This document shows, in pieces, positions 24,481 through 36,497 of a DNA stretch of 64,000 nt. The stretch is from Chrysoporthe austroafricana (lineage: Eukaryota; Ascomycota; Sordariomycetes; Diaporthales; Cryphonectriaceae): NCBI GenBank assembly GCA_001051155.2, contig JYIP02000002.1, forward strand, positions 4,879,315-4,943,314, read 5' to 3'. How positions within the stretch are numbered: the first letter of the stretch is position 1; every line of letters starts with the position of its first letter. The notes beneath the pieces are model-generated. The model was not told the origin of the DNA, ran no database searches, and saw only the letters and a list, made by a program, of their open reading frames with translations. The position numbers were made by a program, and so were the translations under genes.

Positions 24481-25967
24481 ATGGCTGAGGCAGACAGACC
24501 ACTGCCCGTGGAGGGGGACGAGACTCCGGACGAGAAACATGACCAGGACAGCCTCGAAACTTCCAATACCACACCGGAAGACACAACCACCGAGGCTAAA
24601 GCTGAGCCGCGGATGAGATCGCCGAAGGAGGCTGAGATCCTGGACGCCTGCAAGCGGAGAGATATCCAAGAGCTTCAGTCGCTAGCTGAATCACCCGGCG
24701 GTTTCTTGACAGATGAGTTGCGACAAGAGGCATGTGAGTTGCGACTCCGTCACTCTCCCAGATTCCCTCATAGCCAACATTGTCACTCATACTGGTCTTA
24801 TTCATGCTGATTGTTTCAGGGCCTGTCTTGTTGGGCTTGCCCCTGAGGGCACGAAGCGACGAGGACGAGAAGGCCTATGAGGCCTATCTGAACAGAGAAG
24901 ACCTCTCATGGAGGCACCTTCCCCGTCACAAGGACGAAGACCAGGTCGCACTAGACGTGAATAGGGCGTTCGTCTACTATCCCGACTGTAAGTAGACATG
25001 CCCTCACGCCCGGGAGCAAGTCGTTCTCACAGATCATGCTGACCATCAGGCAGACCGGACAGACAGCGAGCTCGCCCGACAAAAGACAGCCCTCTCAGAT
25101 ATCATCGTCTCCGTGCTCCGCCGGCACCCTTACCTACACTACTTCCAAGGCTACCACGACATAGTCCAAGTATTCCTCCTCGTCCTCCCCCCGGCCCTGC
25201 GCGTGCCGGCAGTATCGCGCCTCTCCACCCTCCGCATCAGGGACTTCATGCTCCCCAACCTCAGCGCGGCGATCGCGCAGCTCCGCCTGATCCCGCCCAT
25301 CCTGCACGCCGCGGACCCGGCCCTCTGGGCGCACCTGTCCCAGACGGAGCCCTTCTTCGCGCTGTCCGGCACGCTCACCATGTACGCCCACGACGTGCAG
25401 TCGCTGGGCGAGATCACGCGCCTCTTCGACGTCCTGCTGGCGCGCGAGCCCGTCTTCAGCGTGTACATGTTCGCGCAGATCGTCCTCAACCGCCGCGCCG
25501 AGCTCTTTGAGACCCCGCCCACCGAGCCCGAGATGCTCCACTCCATCCTCAGCAAGCTGCCCCAGCCCCTCGACCTCGAGGCCCTCGTCACCGCCACCGC
25601 GCGGCTGTGCGCGCGCCACCCGCCCAAAGCGCTCGGCCGCGCCTGGCGCAGCGGCATTAGCGAGTTCAGCGCCCTCAAGACGGCGCGGCGCGCCGCCGAC
25701 TGTGCCGGCCAGGGCGAGTCCGTCGGCCAGTACTTCTTCGTGGAGCACGTGCGCGACCTCGAGCGGCGCGAGCGCAGGGCGCGCGTGGTCAGGACGCTCC
25801 GGGCCTACAGCCGGCCCGCGGGCATGGTCGGCTTCGCGGTCCTGTTCGGCGTGCTGGCGTACTGGCTGCGGCGGTCGGCGGTTGGCGGTAGCGGCGGGGG
25901 TGTGCTGGGCGGGCCGGCGAGGGTCCTGAACGCGATGTTCTGGAGGTGGTGGTACCGGGAGTCCTAG
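24481..25967 (+). CDS. TBC1D20/Gyp8-type Rab GTPase-activating protein, membrane-anchored
   Basis: Predicted Rab GAP of the TBC1D20 group, which acts on Rab1/Ypt1 at the ER. Exons 24481-24733, 24820-24987 and 25054-25967 give 444 residues. Both catalytic fingers are present: Arg133 in ALDVNRAFVYYP (IxxDxxR) and Gln172 in YFQGYHDIVQ (YxQG). The TBC domain spans about residues 80-330. A hydrophobic segment near residues 385-405 (GMVGFAVLFGVLAYWLRR), followed by a short Arg-containing tail, predicts a C-terminal anchor as in TBC1D20. The first 45 residues are acidic and disordered. The third exon uses acceptor GGCAG, not the CATCAG seven bases earlier, because only that keeps phase. GC content and codon bias rise sharply in the last exon. 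The gene converges on VPS52. Confidence 0.92.
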
Positions 25968-26320
25968 AAGGGCCCCTGGAGTCTTTGTACGGGCTCTGTG
26001 GTTGGCGATGTCATCGCAAGCGTGGGGCCGATACATGTCGGGATCGAAAGTACTGTTACATATGGGTATGCTTTGCTCGGTAGAGGAAAGAAATGTAAGG
26101 GTAAGGAGGACGGACTATGACTAATTGGGTCTGTATGAGACGTGCGCATAGACTTTGTATTCATATACCCCTTTTCACAACTGCAACGCCTATAGACACA
26201 CACGACTCACAAGTCCCGCCAGCAACGCACGCCCAAGATATCTCTGCTCTCGATTTTTTGCCCACCCAGAACGCCCCTACCCCGTCTATAGACCTCTCAA
26301 CAGCCACCTAACCTCAAGGC
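25968..26320. other. convergent 3' intergenic region
   Basis: About 350 bp between the 3' ends of the TBC gene and VPS52. Likely 3' UTRs; nothing else seen. Confidence 0.6.
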
Positions 26321-28551
26321 CTAAGCAGCCTCCTGGAATGCCCTCTTCAGCCCCTCGAAGTGCTCCACCTGCGTCTCGGCCAGCTTGCCGCCGAGCTCGC
26401 CCACGTCCCCGATGATGGTCAGGATCAGCGAGTAGTTGTTGTACAGGAACCGCTCCCTCTTCTTCCCGCGGGCGTCGGCGCCGAAGTAGGCCTGGCTGTA
26501 CCGCGTCAGGAACGCCTCGACCTCGCTGCGCAGCCGCCCGAGGCTCGTGACCACGGGCTCGTCGTCGCCCGCCTCCTGCGACAGGGCCAGGATGCCGTAG
26601 GCGAGCTGCCCGAAGCGCTGCGTCGCGACGTGCGGCGCCGCCGAGGTGGTCCGGGCCGTGGCGGCGGGCAGGGGCCGCGCGGGCAGGGCCGACGTGAGCG
26701 CCCGCACGCTCTCGCAGTGCGCGTCCATGACGCTCTGCAGCCGCGGCCACAGCGCCATCGACGTCCCGTTCACGTACCCGTCCATGGCCGGCACGCGCCG
26801 GCGCTGCAGCTCGAACGCGAGGTGCTGATTCAGCCGGATGCACAGCAGCAGGCCCAGGCCGTCGTACGTCTCGCCGACGAGCTGCTTCGTGAGGCTGTGG
26901 CCCAGCGCGAACGTCGGCTCGAAGATGTCGGTGAAGTGCTTCCCTATCGTGGCCATGCTGAGCGCCGGCGCGAAAAAGGACGCGAGGAAGGTGTACTCGG
27001 CGGTCGCGTTGTCGACAAGCGCGAGGTTGAAGTTCCGGAAGGGCACCTCGAGGTAGTGCGTCGACTGGTCCTCCTCAGCCAGGTAGGAGCTGATGGCGGC
27101 TTGGTTGGTCGTCTTGAGCAGGTCGATGCGCCTCCCGAGGTTGAAGGCATCGTGCGGCGCGCTGCCGAGCTTGGAGGCCCCGCTCAGCACTGTGGCCTTG
27201 CGGGAGGTGTCTTCGTGGCCAAGCACATCCGTCCTGCCGATCGTGTGCAGCTTGATCTTCTCAAGGGCCTTCTGATACCGGGTAAACTGGTTGAGGTAGT
27301 ACCAGCGCATCGTATTCCTGTAGGCCTGGCAGATCTCGTCGGCGAGGGCGGCGTGGTGTCTGTGTAGGAAGGTGTAGAGGTCTTTGAACTTGAGGAAGTT
27401 CTGCTGCTGGATGATCTGCGCATTGATATGCGGTGACCGCAGGGCTTTTATCTGCGCCACAAGGTGGTCCCTTATCCTCTCGATGGCCTGGTGTCCTCGT
27501 CAGCAACCTGGAACGCGGAAACTTCACAAGGGAACGAGCTGCCTACCTTCAACGTCAACTTCTCCAGCAAGGGCCCCAGATCCTCCAACGCCCTGCTCTG
27601 CCCCTGCCCCTTCATCGCCTTCTTGTACGCCTCCGACCGCCGCTCTAGCTCGGCCAGGACCTTGATCCACGCCTCGTCGACATGTCCCTCGGCGATCTTG
27701 GACACGACGTGTGGGCTCACGCTCAGCTCCTCAACGACGGGGCCCAGACCCTTCTCGAGGGCCTGCCGGTTCTCGAGCCGCACATTGAGCGCCTGCGACC
27801 GCGCCTGCAGCGTCTCGATGTCGGCGGACACGGTGGCCAGGTCGTTGCGGAAAGAGGTCAGGTTGGTCTCGACGGAGGTCAGGACGTCGTCGCAGGCGCG
27901 GATCGAGCGGTGGAGGTCCTCGAACTTGCTCTTATTTTGCTCGTCTGTAACAGGGTATCACCGTCAGCGCCGTGTGTCTAAGCATGTGATATCGCAATGA
28001 GAGGGCGCAGGGGAAGGGGCAGGGACAAGAGCAAAGAAAGCCAACATACATTCCTCGACTGTCTGCGATCTATATACCCCCTCATCGCCGACCTCTTCCC
28101 GTGCAAGATATTCCCGCAGCGAGAGCCCGCCGAAGTCAAAGTCAAGATCAAGGTCCTCCTCCGTTATGCCCGTGCTCGTCACCCCTCGTACTGACGGGCT
28201 TGCACTCCCACTCCCACCGTCCGCGACGGCGTCCTCGCCCAGTATCTTGCCCAGCACACCCATGCTCTCCCGCCCGTCGTCGGTCACCACGCTATGGCTC
28301 TGCCTCAGGCTCGAGCCGACGGGCGCCACGCCAGCGCCCGTGGAGCCATTGGCCCGGCCTCTCAGCAGGGAGGTCGTGGAGCCGGTGCCATCGCTCGACG
28401 AGACGAGCGACGCGGTGGAGGCCCGTGCCGAGCGCTGTTGTGATGCAATGTAGGGGGAGCCTCGCGCGGAGAGCCGTCTGGGAAGGGGAGAGATCGGGCG
28501 GGAGTCGAAGCCGGATGGGGGCGCGTTGTGCCCAAGGCGGTCGAGCCACAT
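26321..28551 (-). CDS. vps52: GARP/EARP tethering complex subunit VPS52
   Basis: VPS52 is the common core of the GARP complex (Vps51-54), which tethers endosome-derived vesicles at the trans-Golgi network. Exons 28050-28551, 27547-27944 and 26321-27487 give 688 residues. The first 130 are Ser/Gly-rich and disordered, followed by an acidic-hydrophobic block (EEDLDLDFDFGGLSLREYLA). Coiled coil starts at YEQNKSKFEDLHRSIRACDD. The family core includes RNTMRWYYLNQFTRYQKALE, YLEVPFRNFNLALVDNATAE, RFLYNNYSLILTIIGDVG and the end VEHFEGLKRAFQEAA. Both joins fit phase (TVEE/YEQNK; LTLK/AIERI). The domain order and length match fungal VPS52. Confidence 0.95.
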
Positions 28552-29497
28552 GTCGTCGAGAAGGGACGGTAGATTAGGTCGGGTGCGAAAGGGGGAAAGG
28601 GCTGTGAGGCTGTGGCGCGTCGCATCGATGGGGTATCGGCATTGGGGCAGCCTCGCGAGCCCGAGACTGTATGCCCTTCGTTCAGGGTCGCGCTGGCGAG
28701 GGAGAGAGCGTGGGCATTCGAGGTCGACCCAGCAGGTGTCTTGTGAAGTTGCCAGCTGAGCTCTCCCAATTGGGGTCCGAGTCCAACGCTCGGTCAGTCA
28801 AGGGTCGCGGCCGAGGTCCACACACGTCACACATCACCTTTTATCGATAAAGCGCGTACTAATATGTAGCGGCCTCAGGGGCAAGCTACTATAGTACATA
28901 GTAGGGACGGAGGATGCACTTTCGTGCCTAATGAGTACGATTTACCATAGTAATCCATACCTCCCGGCGTTACTGTTACTATAGGAGGAGGGATGCCATA
29001 TGCCTGCCATTGCTGGCCCTGAGCACGCGAAAGCGACAGCGAAAGCAACGGGCAGAAGACTACGCCGCCGCGTTGAATGCCCTATCTGTTCTTCACCTGG
29101 CACGTGCCTGAGCAGGCGGGTAGGTATCTCCCGGGCCCGTCTCTGAAGAGGCCCGCGCGCGCATGCATTGAGTATCATGGAGTCAAATCAAAGTCGACCG
29201 TGCTTCCCGCCTCTGAAAGAAAGAATTGTCGCACAATACCTCCCCTTGCTCGCTCATGCTCGTTCCGGAAGAAGACTCCAACGCCAAGTGAAGTGAATAT
29301 ATACAATAACGACTCTGAGCTGTGAGAGGCTCAGGTAGGATATCAGTCAGTCATCCGCTCCGTGGTATCCCTACTGCCTCCCCCCTCCCTCCCAATGATC
29401 ATGATGCCCCCTTAATCATACCCCCGGGGTGATCTTGCCCCTCGTTGTCGCTCGAGATATTGCGACCAGTTGCCCTTGGGACTCTCCTCGGTTTCTC
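28552..29497. other. intergenic between VPS52 and the LIM-RhoGAP gene
   Basis: About 950 bp with the VPS52 promoter and the 3' end of the RhoGAP gene. It contains a 12-bp palindrome TTTATCGATAAA (28840-28851) and an E-box palindrome GGCACGTGCC (29099-29108). No gene supported. Confidence 0.55.
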
Positions 29498-32400
29498 TCA
29501 CTCCGTGGCAAAGATCTCATTGCTCTGCTCGATCATAAATTGCACAGCAAGATTCTTCGCGTGCATATCCGTCATTTCCCTCTCGAGGCTGTGGTCCCGC
29601 ATAATGCTGGGGGCGAACACCACAGCTAGGTTCTTGGGTGACATCTGATGAGATTCGTCAGCTACCGTGCAAAATCAGTTGTAGTCAGACTAGGAGCATA
29701 CCAGATTCTCCGGCTCTCGCTGGGCAACTCGGGCCAGGTGGAACATGAGGAATTCCAGACAATCCCGGTGCTTCTGCGGCAGCATATTGACCGTCTTGCG
29801 GAGATGAGCACAGCGCTCCTCGGCGTCAACACAGTCTAGGTCTTCGTCAGCGCCTGCGTTGTGAAACAGCCTTCTCCAGAAAAATTGAAAACTCACTGTT
29901 GGACTCCAGGATCCGATCGTAGACATCAAATGTCAAGAGCGGTGTCGGCAGCTTGCGGAAGTACTGCTTGAGGACGCTGGTAACGGATGCAATGTCGAGA
30001 CTTGGGTCAGATATATCAAAGTCTTCCATCTTTTCGAATCCCTCCTGTATCATCTTGACCTGAGAGTTGCCGCCTGACTTGCGGTAGATTCCTTCCGAGT
30101 CCATGCCCCGGAGTTCGACCTCCTCTATGCAGCGGGTCACTACGCTGGGGATCTGACGTCGCTCATGCTCGGCTCTCTCGACGAGCTCAGACCCAAACAA
30201 TGTGGTGGAGGCATCCACAGCGGCAGTTGGCACTCCAAGGTTGGCCGTAGAGATGGACTTCGGCATGTTCTGCATCGGCTGCTTGTTCTTGCCGAAGAAC
30301 CCAAAAGAGCGAGCATCGTTCGGGTTGGCGCGGTTCTGCTGTCCGTTGGTCAGCGTCGTCGACGGAGCTTCCATGTTGGCCATTGTCATATTGTATGGGA
30401 GCCCGATATTGTCGCTAGTCAGGCCACCCTGCTGCGGCGGCCCTCGTGGATCCCGTTCGTTGGTCTGGAATGCAGCTACCGCGCGACCGACCTTGGTGAT
30501 GTTCTGTGCTACTGTCTTTCCTCCCCTCTTCCAGTTGAACTTCTTGGCCTGGCCCTTCCTGACCTGCACGACAGTTGGGCCCTCCAAGATGGGCTCATCG
30601 ATGTCGGTGCCCACCATGGTAGCGCCAGTCTGGATGCTCGAAGCATCAATGTTGTGCACAGAAGTGCTCGACGTGGCCTTGTGGTTTGCGTAGATGCCCA
30701 GCCCGTTGGGCTTACCATCAGAGCCCGCCTGGGACCGGAAGCGACCTTGGATCTGATGTGTCAGGTCATTGTTCATGTCGGCTAGCTGGGCGTTCTTGGA
30801 CGACAGCTGCTCGAATTCGAGGAGCGCGCGATCCCGATCGGCTATCGCCTGGTTCTTTTCGTCGATCAACACGTCTCGCTCGGCATGCAGCTGCTCAATC
30901 GTGGCCGCCATGGTCTGCTTGACCCGCTCAAGCTTCTGGACGAACTCCTTGATGGCGGAGTCCTCTAGAACACGGGGGTCGATGGGCTGCTTCGTGTCCT
31001 TAGCTCTCTCCACGTACCCAGCCAGCACCTCCAGCTGACGAATCATGATCTCCGTCTGCGAATCTAGCACGGAGACAGTCTTCCTCTTCTCTATCAACTT
31101 CTCATTAAGAGTCAATAGATCTTTCTCCGAGTTGAACTGCCTCTCTAGCTCCGCAACGCGCTGCTCGGAATTGCGCAGCTGACGCTTCAAGAATGCGGGA
31201 TCGTCCCCGGTTGCGCTCTGAATGGATATTGGACTGCTTATATCTTTCGCCTCGCCATTCGGATCGGTTACGATCGGGGTTTTGGGCCATCGTGGAGACG
31301 TGGTGGCACGGGTCGTCTCACTCATACTCCTGCTGTGGCCGACACGTGCCTGCGGCGTACTTGACTCAGTACTTGCAGTACGGCCGTGCCTAACGGCATT
31401 CGACACACGTCGGAGGATCGATGAGGACCCCTCGTCAGTCCCCAGGATTCGTGCCATGTCCTCGTCCATGGTGAAGTCACCACCAGAGCTCCATCTAGGC
31501 AGCTTTGGAGACGTCTTGTTCGGGGACCCAGGGCCGTTCTTTGCGCTGGTGGGGGTCTCCTTCGCAGCAGATCCCGGGGGCGCAGGAGGCGCACGAGGAG
31601 ACATATACGTGTCGCTCATCTTTTGTTCAATCTGCGGGCGTGGCGGCGGGGAAAGCTCTTCCGCCTTCGGGGTCTTGCCATTCACTGCGATAACATACAT
31701 GTCAGTACAAGTTGGAGGGCGAGCATTTGTGGACGTACCACCGCGAGCGGCGGCCGAAGCAGGAACCTCCTTCCTGGGTATTGGCCTGGGGTTCTCTGCA
31801 TCGCCTGCTCTGCTCGAACTCGTCATGTCGGAGGGCTGCTGGGTGTCAACGGCCCTCTCACGAGACTCGCCGCCGGTAGGTGAGCCTGACAGCTCCGCAG
31901 GGCTGGTCCGTGGATACATGTCCATCTTGGAGGCCGTATTGTCCTTCCTTGGAGATTCATCGGCGGCTGTGGGAGAGCTGTTCTCGTCGAGACTGCCAGG
32001 GTGGGTGGGGGATTTGTTGGTTGTGAGCTTCTTACTCTTGGGTGCATCCTGCAGCTTGAAATCGTCCGGCCTCCCGTTCGGCTGCCTGCTGGACTTTTCT
32101 TCGTGAGAGGTCTGTGACATGACACTCTTGTCAGATTTGGATGACTTGGATGCCTTGCGCGACGGCTCCTTTGGGGTTGAGGTTTCGTAGTCGGACGAGG
32201 TGCGCATTTTCTCTTGGAAGGCGATGTGAGGTGTAGACGTCTGGGAGGCTTTGCCTTCGCTTTTCTTGTCCGACGTGTTGTTGCCTTGTCTCGCAAAGTA
32301 GTCCTTGTCGCTGGCCGTCTTGCGCGTGTCCGTTGTCTCGAGGTTCGACCGCGGGGACGAGACGGAGGGCGCGGGGCTCGGATCCAGGACCATTGGGATG

Positions 32401-33482
32401 AAGTTATAACTGTCACGATCTGCGCCTGCGCCTGCACCAACCGGGTCAGCTTGTATACCGTAGATATTACTGTTCCTGTTGTTTCGATAGCTGGGGGCGT
32501 GCGGGCCGAGTGCAGTCTCCTTTGGAAGTCCTGGATGACTCTCTGGCGAGCGGGCGGGGCGTTCGCTACCTCTTGATTCCTTCCTGGACGGTGCGGGCCG
32601 TGTCGGTCGAGGTGACAGCTCTGTGGGCGTGTCGGAGTCCGGGGAGACGCGGTCGTCCGAAAATGCATTGGGGGGTATGGCGCTCGGCGGTAGGGCAGGC
32701 AACGACTTCTCGACCATGGGGGACTCTTTGTCTCGCGTCCGCGCCTGGGCAGCGGCTTTTGATTTTTTCCTCCGCCTTGCCATCAGCGACTCGTGACAGC
32801 TCATGCAAAAGATACCCTGCGAGGTCCTAGCATATCGCAGGTTTTCGATCTTTCTCTTGCAGTTCCGACAACGGAAGCATGTGGCGCAAAAGGCCTGGTC
32901 GCCGGTCAAAATGGCCAGGTCTTCGATCTTGTTCCCGCAGGCACTGCAGCTATATGTACAGTTGTTACATATGAGAGAGCCATCGCCAAGCAGGAGCAGG
33001 TTCGCATCGGAGTCGAGGAGGGTGCCGCAGGTATTGCAACGGAAGCAGTTCAGATGCCAGCGATTGCCGGCTGTAGCACAGTCAGCCAGAAGCTCTGAGG
33101 TCATAACGCACTGTAGAGAACAAGATGATAGGAAGGAGGAGGCGTGTCACAGCTGGTAACGAGCATGGTGAACGAGGCAAGACGGTGGGCACCAAGACTC
33201 CGTCCCCAACAGCCCCGGCGAGGGACCGCTGGAGAAGGAGGGGCAGGAGGCAGAGGGTGGACTGCTCATCCAGATGAGGACATACCAAGCTCAAAGGCCT
33301 TTCCCTCTTCTAAGATCTAGTCATTGTGCAGGCCGTGTCAGTCATTCTGTGCCGAAGGATGGCAGCGCGATGTTGCTCGGTACAGAGCTTCACCCGGACT
33401 GGCGGATCGTGAAGTTTACCTCTCCGCATCCCTTGCAGGGGAAGACATCCTCCTCCATGGGACTATCCAGATAGTCATCCAT
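29498..33482 (-). CDS. LIM-domain Rho GTPase-activating protein (Rga1/Rga2 type)
   Basis: Polarity regulator predicted to stimulate GTP hydrolysis by Cdc42/Rho GTPases at growth sites. Six exons (33420-33482, 33286-33316, 31684-33070 with 31685-31738 removed, 29897-31684, 29702-29835, 29498-29644) give 1164 residues. Two LIM zinc fingers open the protein (CKGCGEILEEGKAFELAGNR, WHLNCFRCNTC, then CSACGNKIED and CFRCRNCKRKIENL). About 500 residues of Ser/Pro-rich disorder follow, then a coiled coil (QRVAELERQFNSEKDLLTLN). The C-terminal RhoGAP domain includes the arginine-finger loop GIYRKSGG, PTPLLTFDVYDR and KNLAVVFAPSIM. The first LIM finger is spread over three small exons, so the ATG at 33104 in the long frame is intronic. 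The 54-nt intron keeps frame if unspliced. The fifth exon could also start 15 nt upstream (acceptor CGCAG); CTAG is preferred because a GCTGAC branch site precedes it. Confidence 0.92.
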
Positions 33483-34865
33483 ATTTACAGCAGAGGTCGT
33501 GTTGGCCTGTTGGTCGGGTGGCGGGGGAGAGAGGACCGCGCAGTCGTGATCTGATCAAGGGTGGGAGTCGTGGCGATCCTGTGTGCTGGCAGAAGGAGCG
33601 AAGGGGTCGACGGCGAATATCATGGGGGGGATGGGGACGCCCCTCGGCGGGAGTAATGATCGGTTCAACACAATTGCATCGACATTGAACTGCCGAACCT
33701 GGCGTCGAAGCCTGGCCGACAACAACAGCGAGAACGAGAGACAGCGGTGACGATCGCGGGCTATGCTCGTGGGACTTCCTCAGGGGAGGAGGAATTGGTC
33801 TCGATCCACGCGGCAGAGGGCAGTTCAGGGGTGGCGACGAGACTAGCTGCAGTGAGTCGTGGCTTGCTGGGAAAAAGAACGATCGGGCCCAGCGATCCCA
33901 CGTCCAGACGCTGTCGCTGCCGGTGCCAGAGCTGTTGTGCCAGACAGGTGAGGGGACAGGCTCCTCACTCGGGCTTGCTGGCGTTGACGTGCCGTGCGTC
34001 TCTTCGTCGTGCGGGCGTCTCTGGTGGGAGGGTGGGTGTTCGACGGCATGTGCAGGTGAGGTGAGGTGGCAGGTGGAATCGAGTTGTCCTGGACCTGGCC
34101 GTGCAGGTGTTTGAGGAGGAGGCGGTGTTAGAAGAGGACAGGACCGGAGTGGATGCCCAGCGACAGCCAGGTGGACTTGGACTGGCTCGACTGGGGCCAG
34201 CATGAGCCCTGGCAGGTACAGCCTGGACTCAGGAGGGGGAGGGTGTGCCGCCGCCCCACTTCACCTCGCCGGGGGCCTGCTGCTGGGCACCACCAGGAGG
34301 GAGAGGTTCTGTGCACCTGTTCTGGGTACTGCAGGGTCCCCTCCCCTCTGTATGGCTGCAGCTATCAGCGCTGAGGCCCTGCTACATGGCAAGCGTGGCC
34401 GTGGACAGGGACTACCTGGCCACAACAAGGGGTCTCGGCTTATTGTGCATGACCTGGTCGTGCCTGGCTAGGCCTGGGCAACTCCTGGTACTAGGTCTTG
34501 GATATCAGATTCGCACGCTCACTCGCCCACTTCACGGTCAAAGTCCAACACGTCCTGATCACAACAAAAAAACAGTGGCTCTGAGGTCATCCGTACTTAG
34601 ATTAAATTAGTCATCCATATGTGATGCTCCCAGGGCCTGAGGACACGACGAGCCATCCTCGACGAGGACTTCATCCTGGCCGGCCCCAATGCCCCTAGGA
34701 CCAGGCCGGCCAGTTCTGATGAGTGATCAACTCTCACCATATCTCAACTTCCTGATCCTTCAATGAACATGATATACCGGTCTTACATGATCAATTTACC
34801 CATCCTGTCGACATCCGCTAGTTCTTTAACCTTAAGTATGACAAGTATCACTTGGTAGGTTGCCA

Positions 34866-34890
34866 GGAGGTCGACCTGCAGTCGACCTCC
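34866..34890. repeat. inverted repeat, 9-bp arms with 7-nt spacer
   Basis: Arms GGAGGTCGA and TCGACCTCC pair perfectly around a CCTGCAG spacer. Isolated in the gene-poor stretch. It could be a short hairpin or a protein-binding site. Confidence 0.5.
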
Positions 34891-35608
34891 TCCTGACGTT
34901 TGCCTCCTGCAAGAGACCTGCACTTAGTTAGAAATGGGTTAGATTTGCCCACCCTCCATACCATTGCCATCCATCCATCACATCAGGTCACTGCCGATCG
35001 TCAAGCCCGGCCTGGTGAAATGAGCCCCGGGATAGCCGAGCAGCGGCCACTGCTGCATAGTATTCCCGCGACTTCAGATCGCACCCTCCACCCAAGTCTC
35101 TTTGCAATTTGTCGCCAGTGAGAGGCATTGTCCCGAGGCCCGGTGTTCTGCAGCCCGTATTTACTACCTCAGATTGCCGGTATTAATATTATATCGGAGA
35201 CTTTACCCGCCATATCCACAAGGCACTGTCTTCGAATTCCTGCAATCAAGAACTGCGTGGCTTCATTTCCCGACCGGCCCAATGGCGGTATGTTGCTCGC
35301 CTCCATGATTTCTTTCCCTTGCAGCACGCAATCACAGGCGCAGCCCCTCAGAAACATACGATATGCGCACTCGAATGCGCGCAGCATCGAGGCTTGGGCT
35401 CCCTTCACTTTCATGACCGCACAGACTTGAACACATGGGGTATGGTTTCCTCACATTAGATTAATTGCACCCAAACGGGCGGACCAGAAAGGCTAGGACA
35501 GCCTTGGTGATCTTGGCAGAGGGTTTCTATCGAGCGACCCAGGCAGCTGGTCGGCTAGGGTCGAGACCATGTGGGCTTTGTTCGCCCAATTCGGCGCCAG
35601 CCTAACCT

Positions 35609-35628
35609 GAACACGTCTGAACACGTCT
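35609..35628. repeat. tandem 10-mer x2 (GAACACGTCT)
   Basis: Two identical adjacent copies of the 10-mer, each containing ACACGT. Found in the gene-free region. Confidence 0.5.
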
Positions 35629-36473
35629 ATAGTAGTTCCTTTTCTAATTACAGAAAAATGAATTGAAGAAATTCATATGTAAACAGCCAGCCTCCTCATG
35701 TACTCAGGGTCAGCCTGTCCAGGCACGAGAGCCTTGCGGATCTTCTCAGCCTCGCCTACAGCCTCGATCCGAAACCTCCTATAAGGTAAGTCCCCTAGAT
35801 TTAGGTGCAGCCCGCTTAAGACTTGGCGCCCAGCGGTCGCCGCTCAAGATAACCCGCATCAATCTGCCAAATTCCGTCTGATGTCTAAATCTCTAGCGGA
35901 ACTTGATAATGTGAGAGACAGACCGCAGCCATGCGGTACACGCAAACTTACTTATTAAAAAGAGGGAGGGAAAGATCCAAGCAAGGATGAGGCCTCCAGA
36001 GTAATCATCTCGTCACGTCTCTTCATGACGCATGCCAAATCCTCGAACCCAGTCAACTCTAAAGGTTTGCCTGGTTATTGACCTCAGGGGTTTAAACAAC
36101 CTGTCAGCTCGACTTAAGCCTTAAGCACACGCCGCTCCTACACCCCCCCTCCCGGGAGAGCGCCAGCTATACTTCTCAAACGCCAAAAGATCAGATAAAG
36201 TAACTGTGATCTCTGGCAGTTAACACAAGACGAGCACAAGACATTCCCAGACGAGTCCAGACGCATCCCGTTGCGCTGCTGTGTCCTGTGAGTCGTCGGG
36301 TCAGGCTGGGTCCCCTACTGAGTACGTCTCCATTCAAGGTTTCACATAAAGTGGTGATCTGCACTGCGCGCGAGACTCGTCCTGCTAGATCCAAGCCGGA
36401 GATTTCGAGCCACAACGCAACCCGGGTAATCTGATATCTCATATTCCACAAGGCTGGCTGGCCAGGGACCAAG

Positions 36474-36497
36474 TACGGAATACGGAATACGGAATAC
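36474..36497. repeat. tandem 7-mer x3 (TACGGAA)
   Basis: Three perfect copies plus a partial fourth (TAC). A short minisatellite-like array in the gene-free region. Confidence 0.6.

Noticed and set aside
23882..24616. 244-codon plus-strand frame overlapping the TBC start
   Set aside because: Composition is random-like and it overlaps the real exon in another frame.
33071..33104. ATG at 33104 as LIM-RhoGAP start
   Set aside because: It would cut the first LIM finger; two short upstream exons restore CKGCGE and EEGKAFELAGNR.
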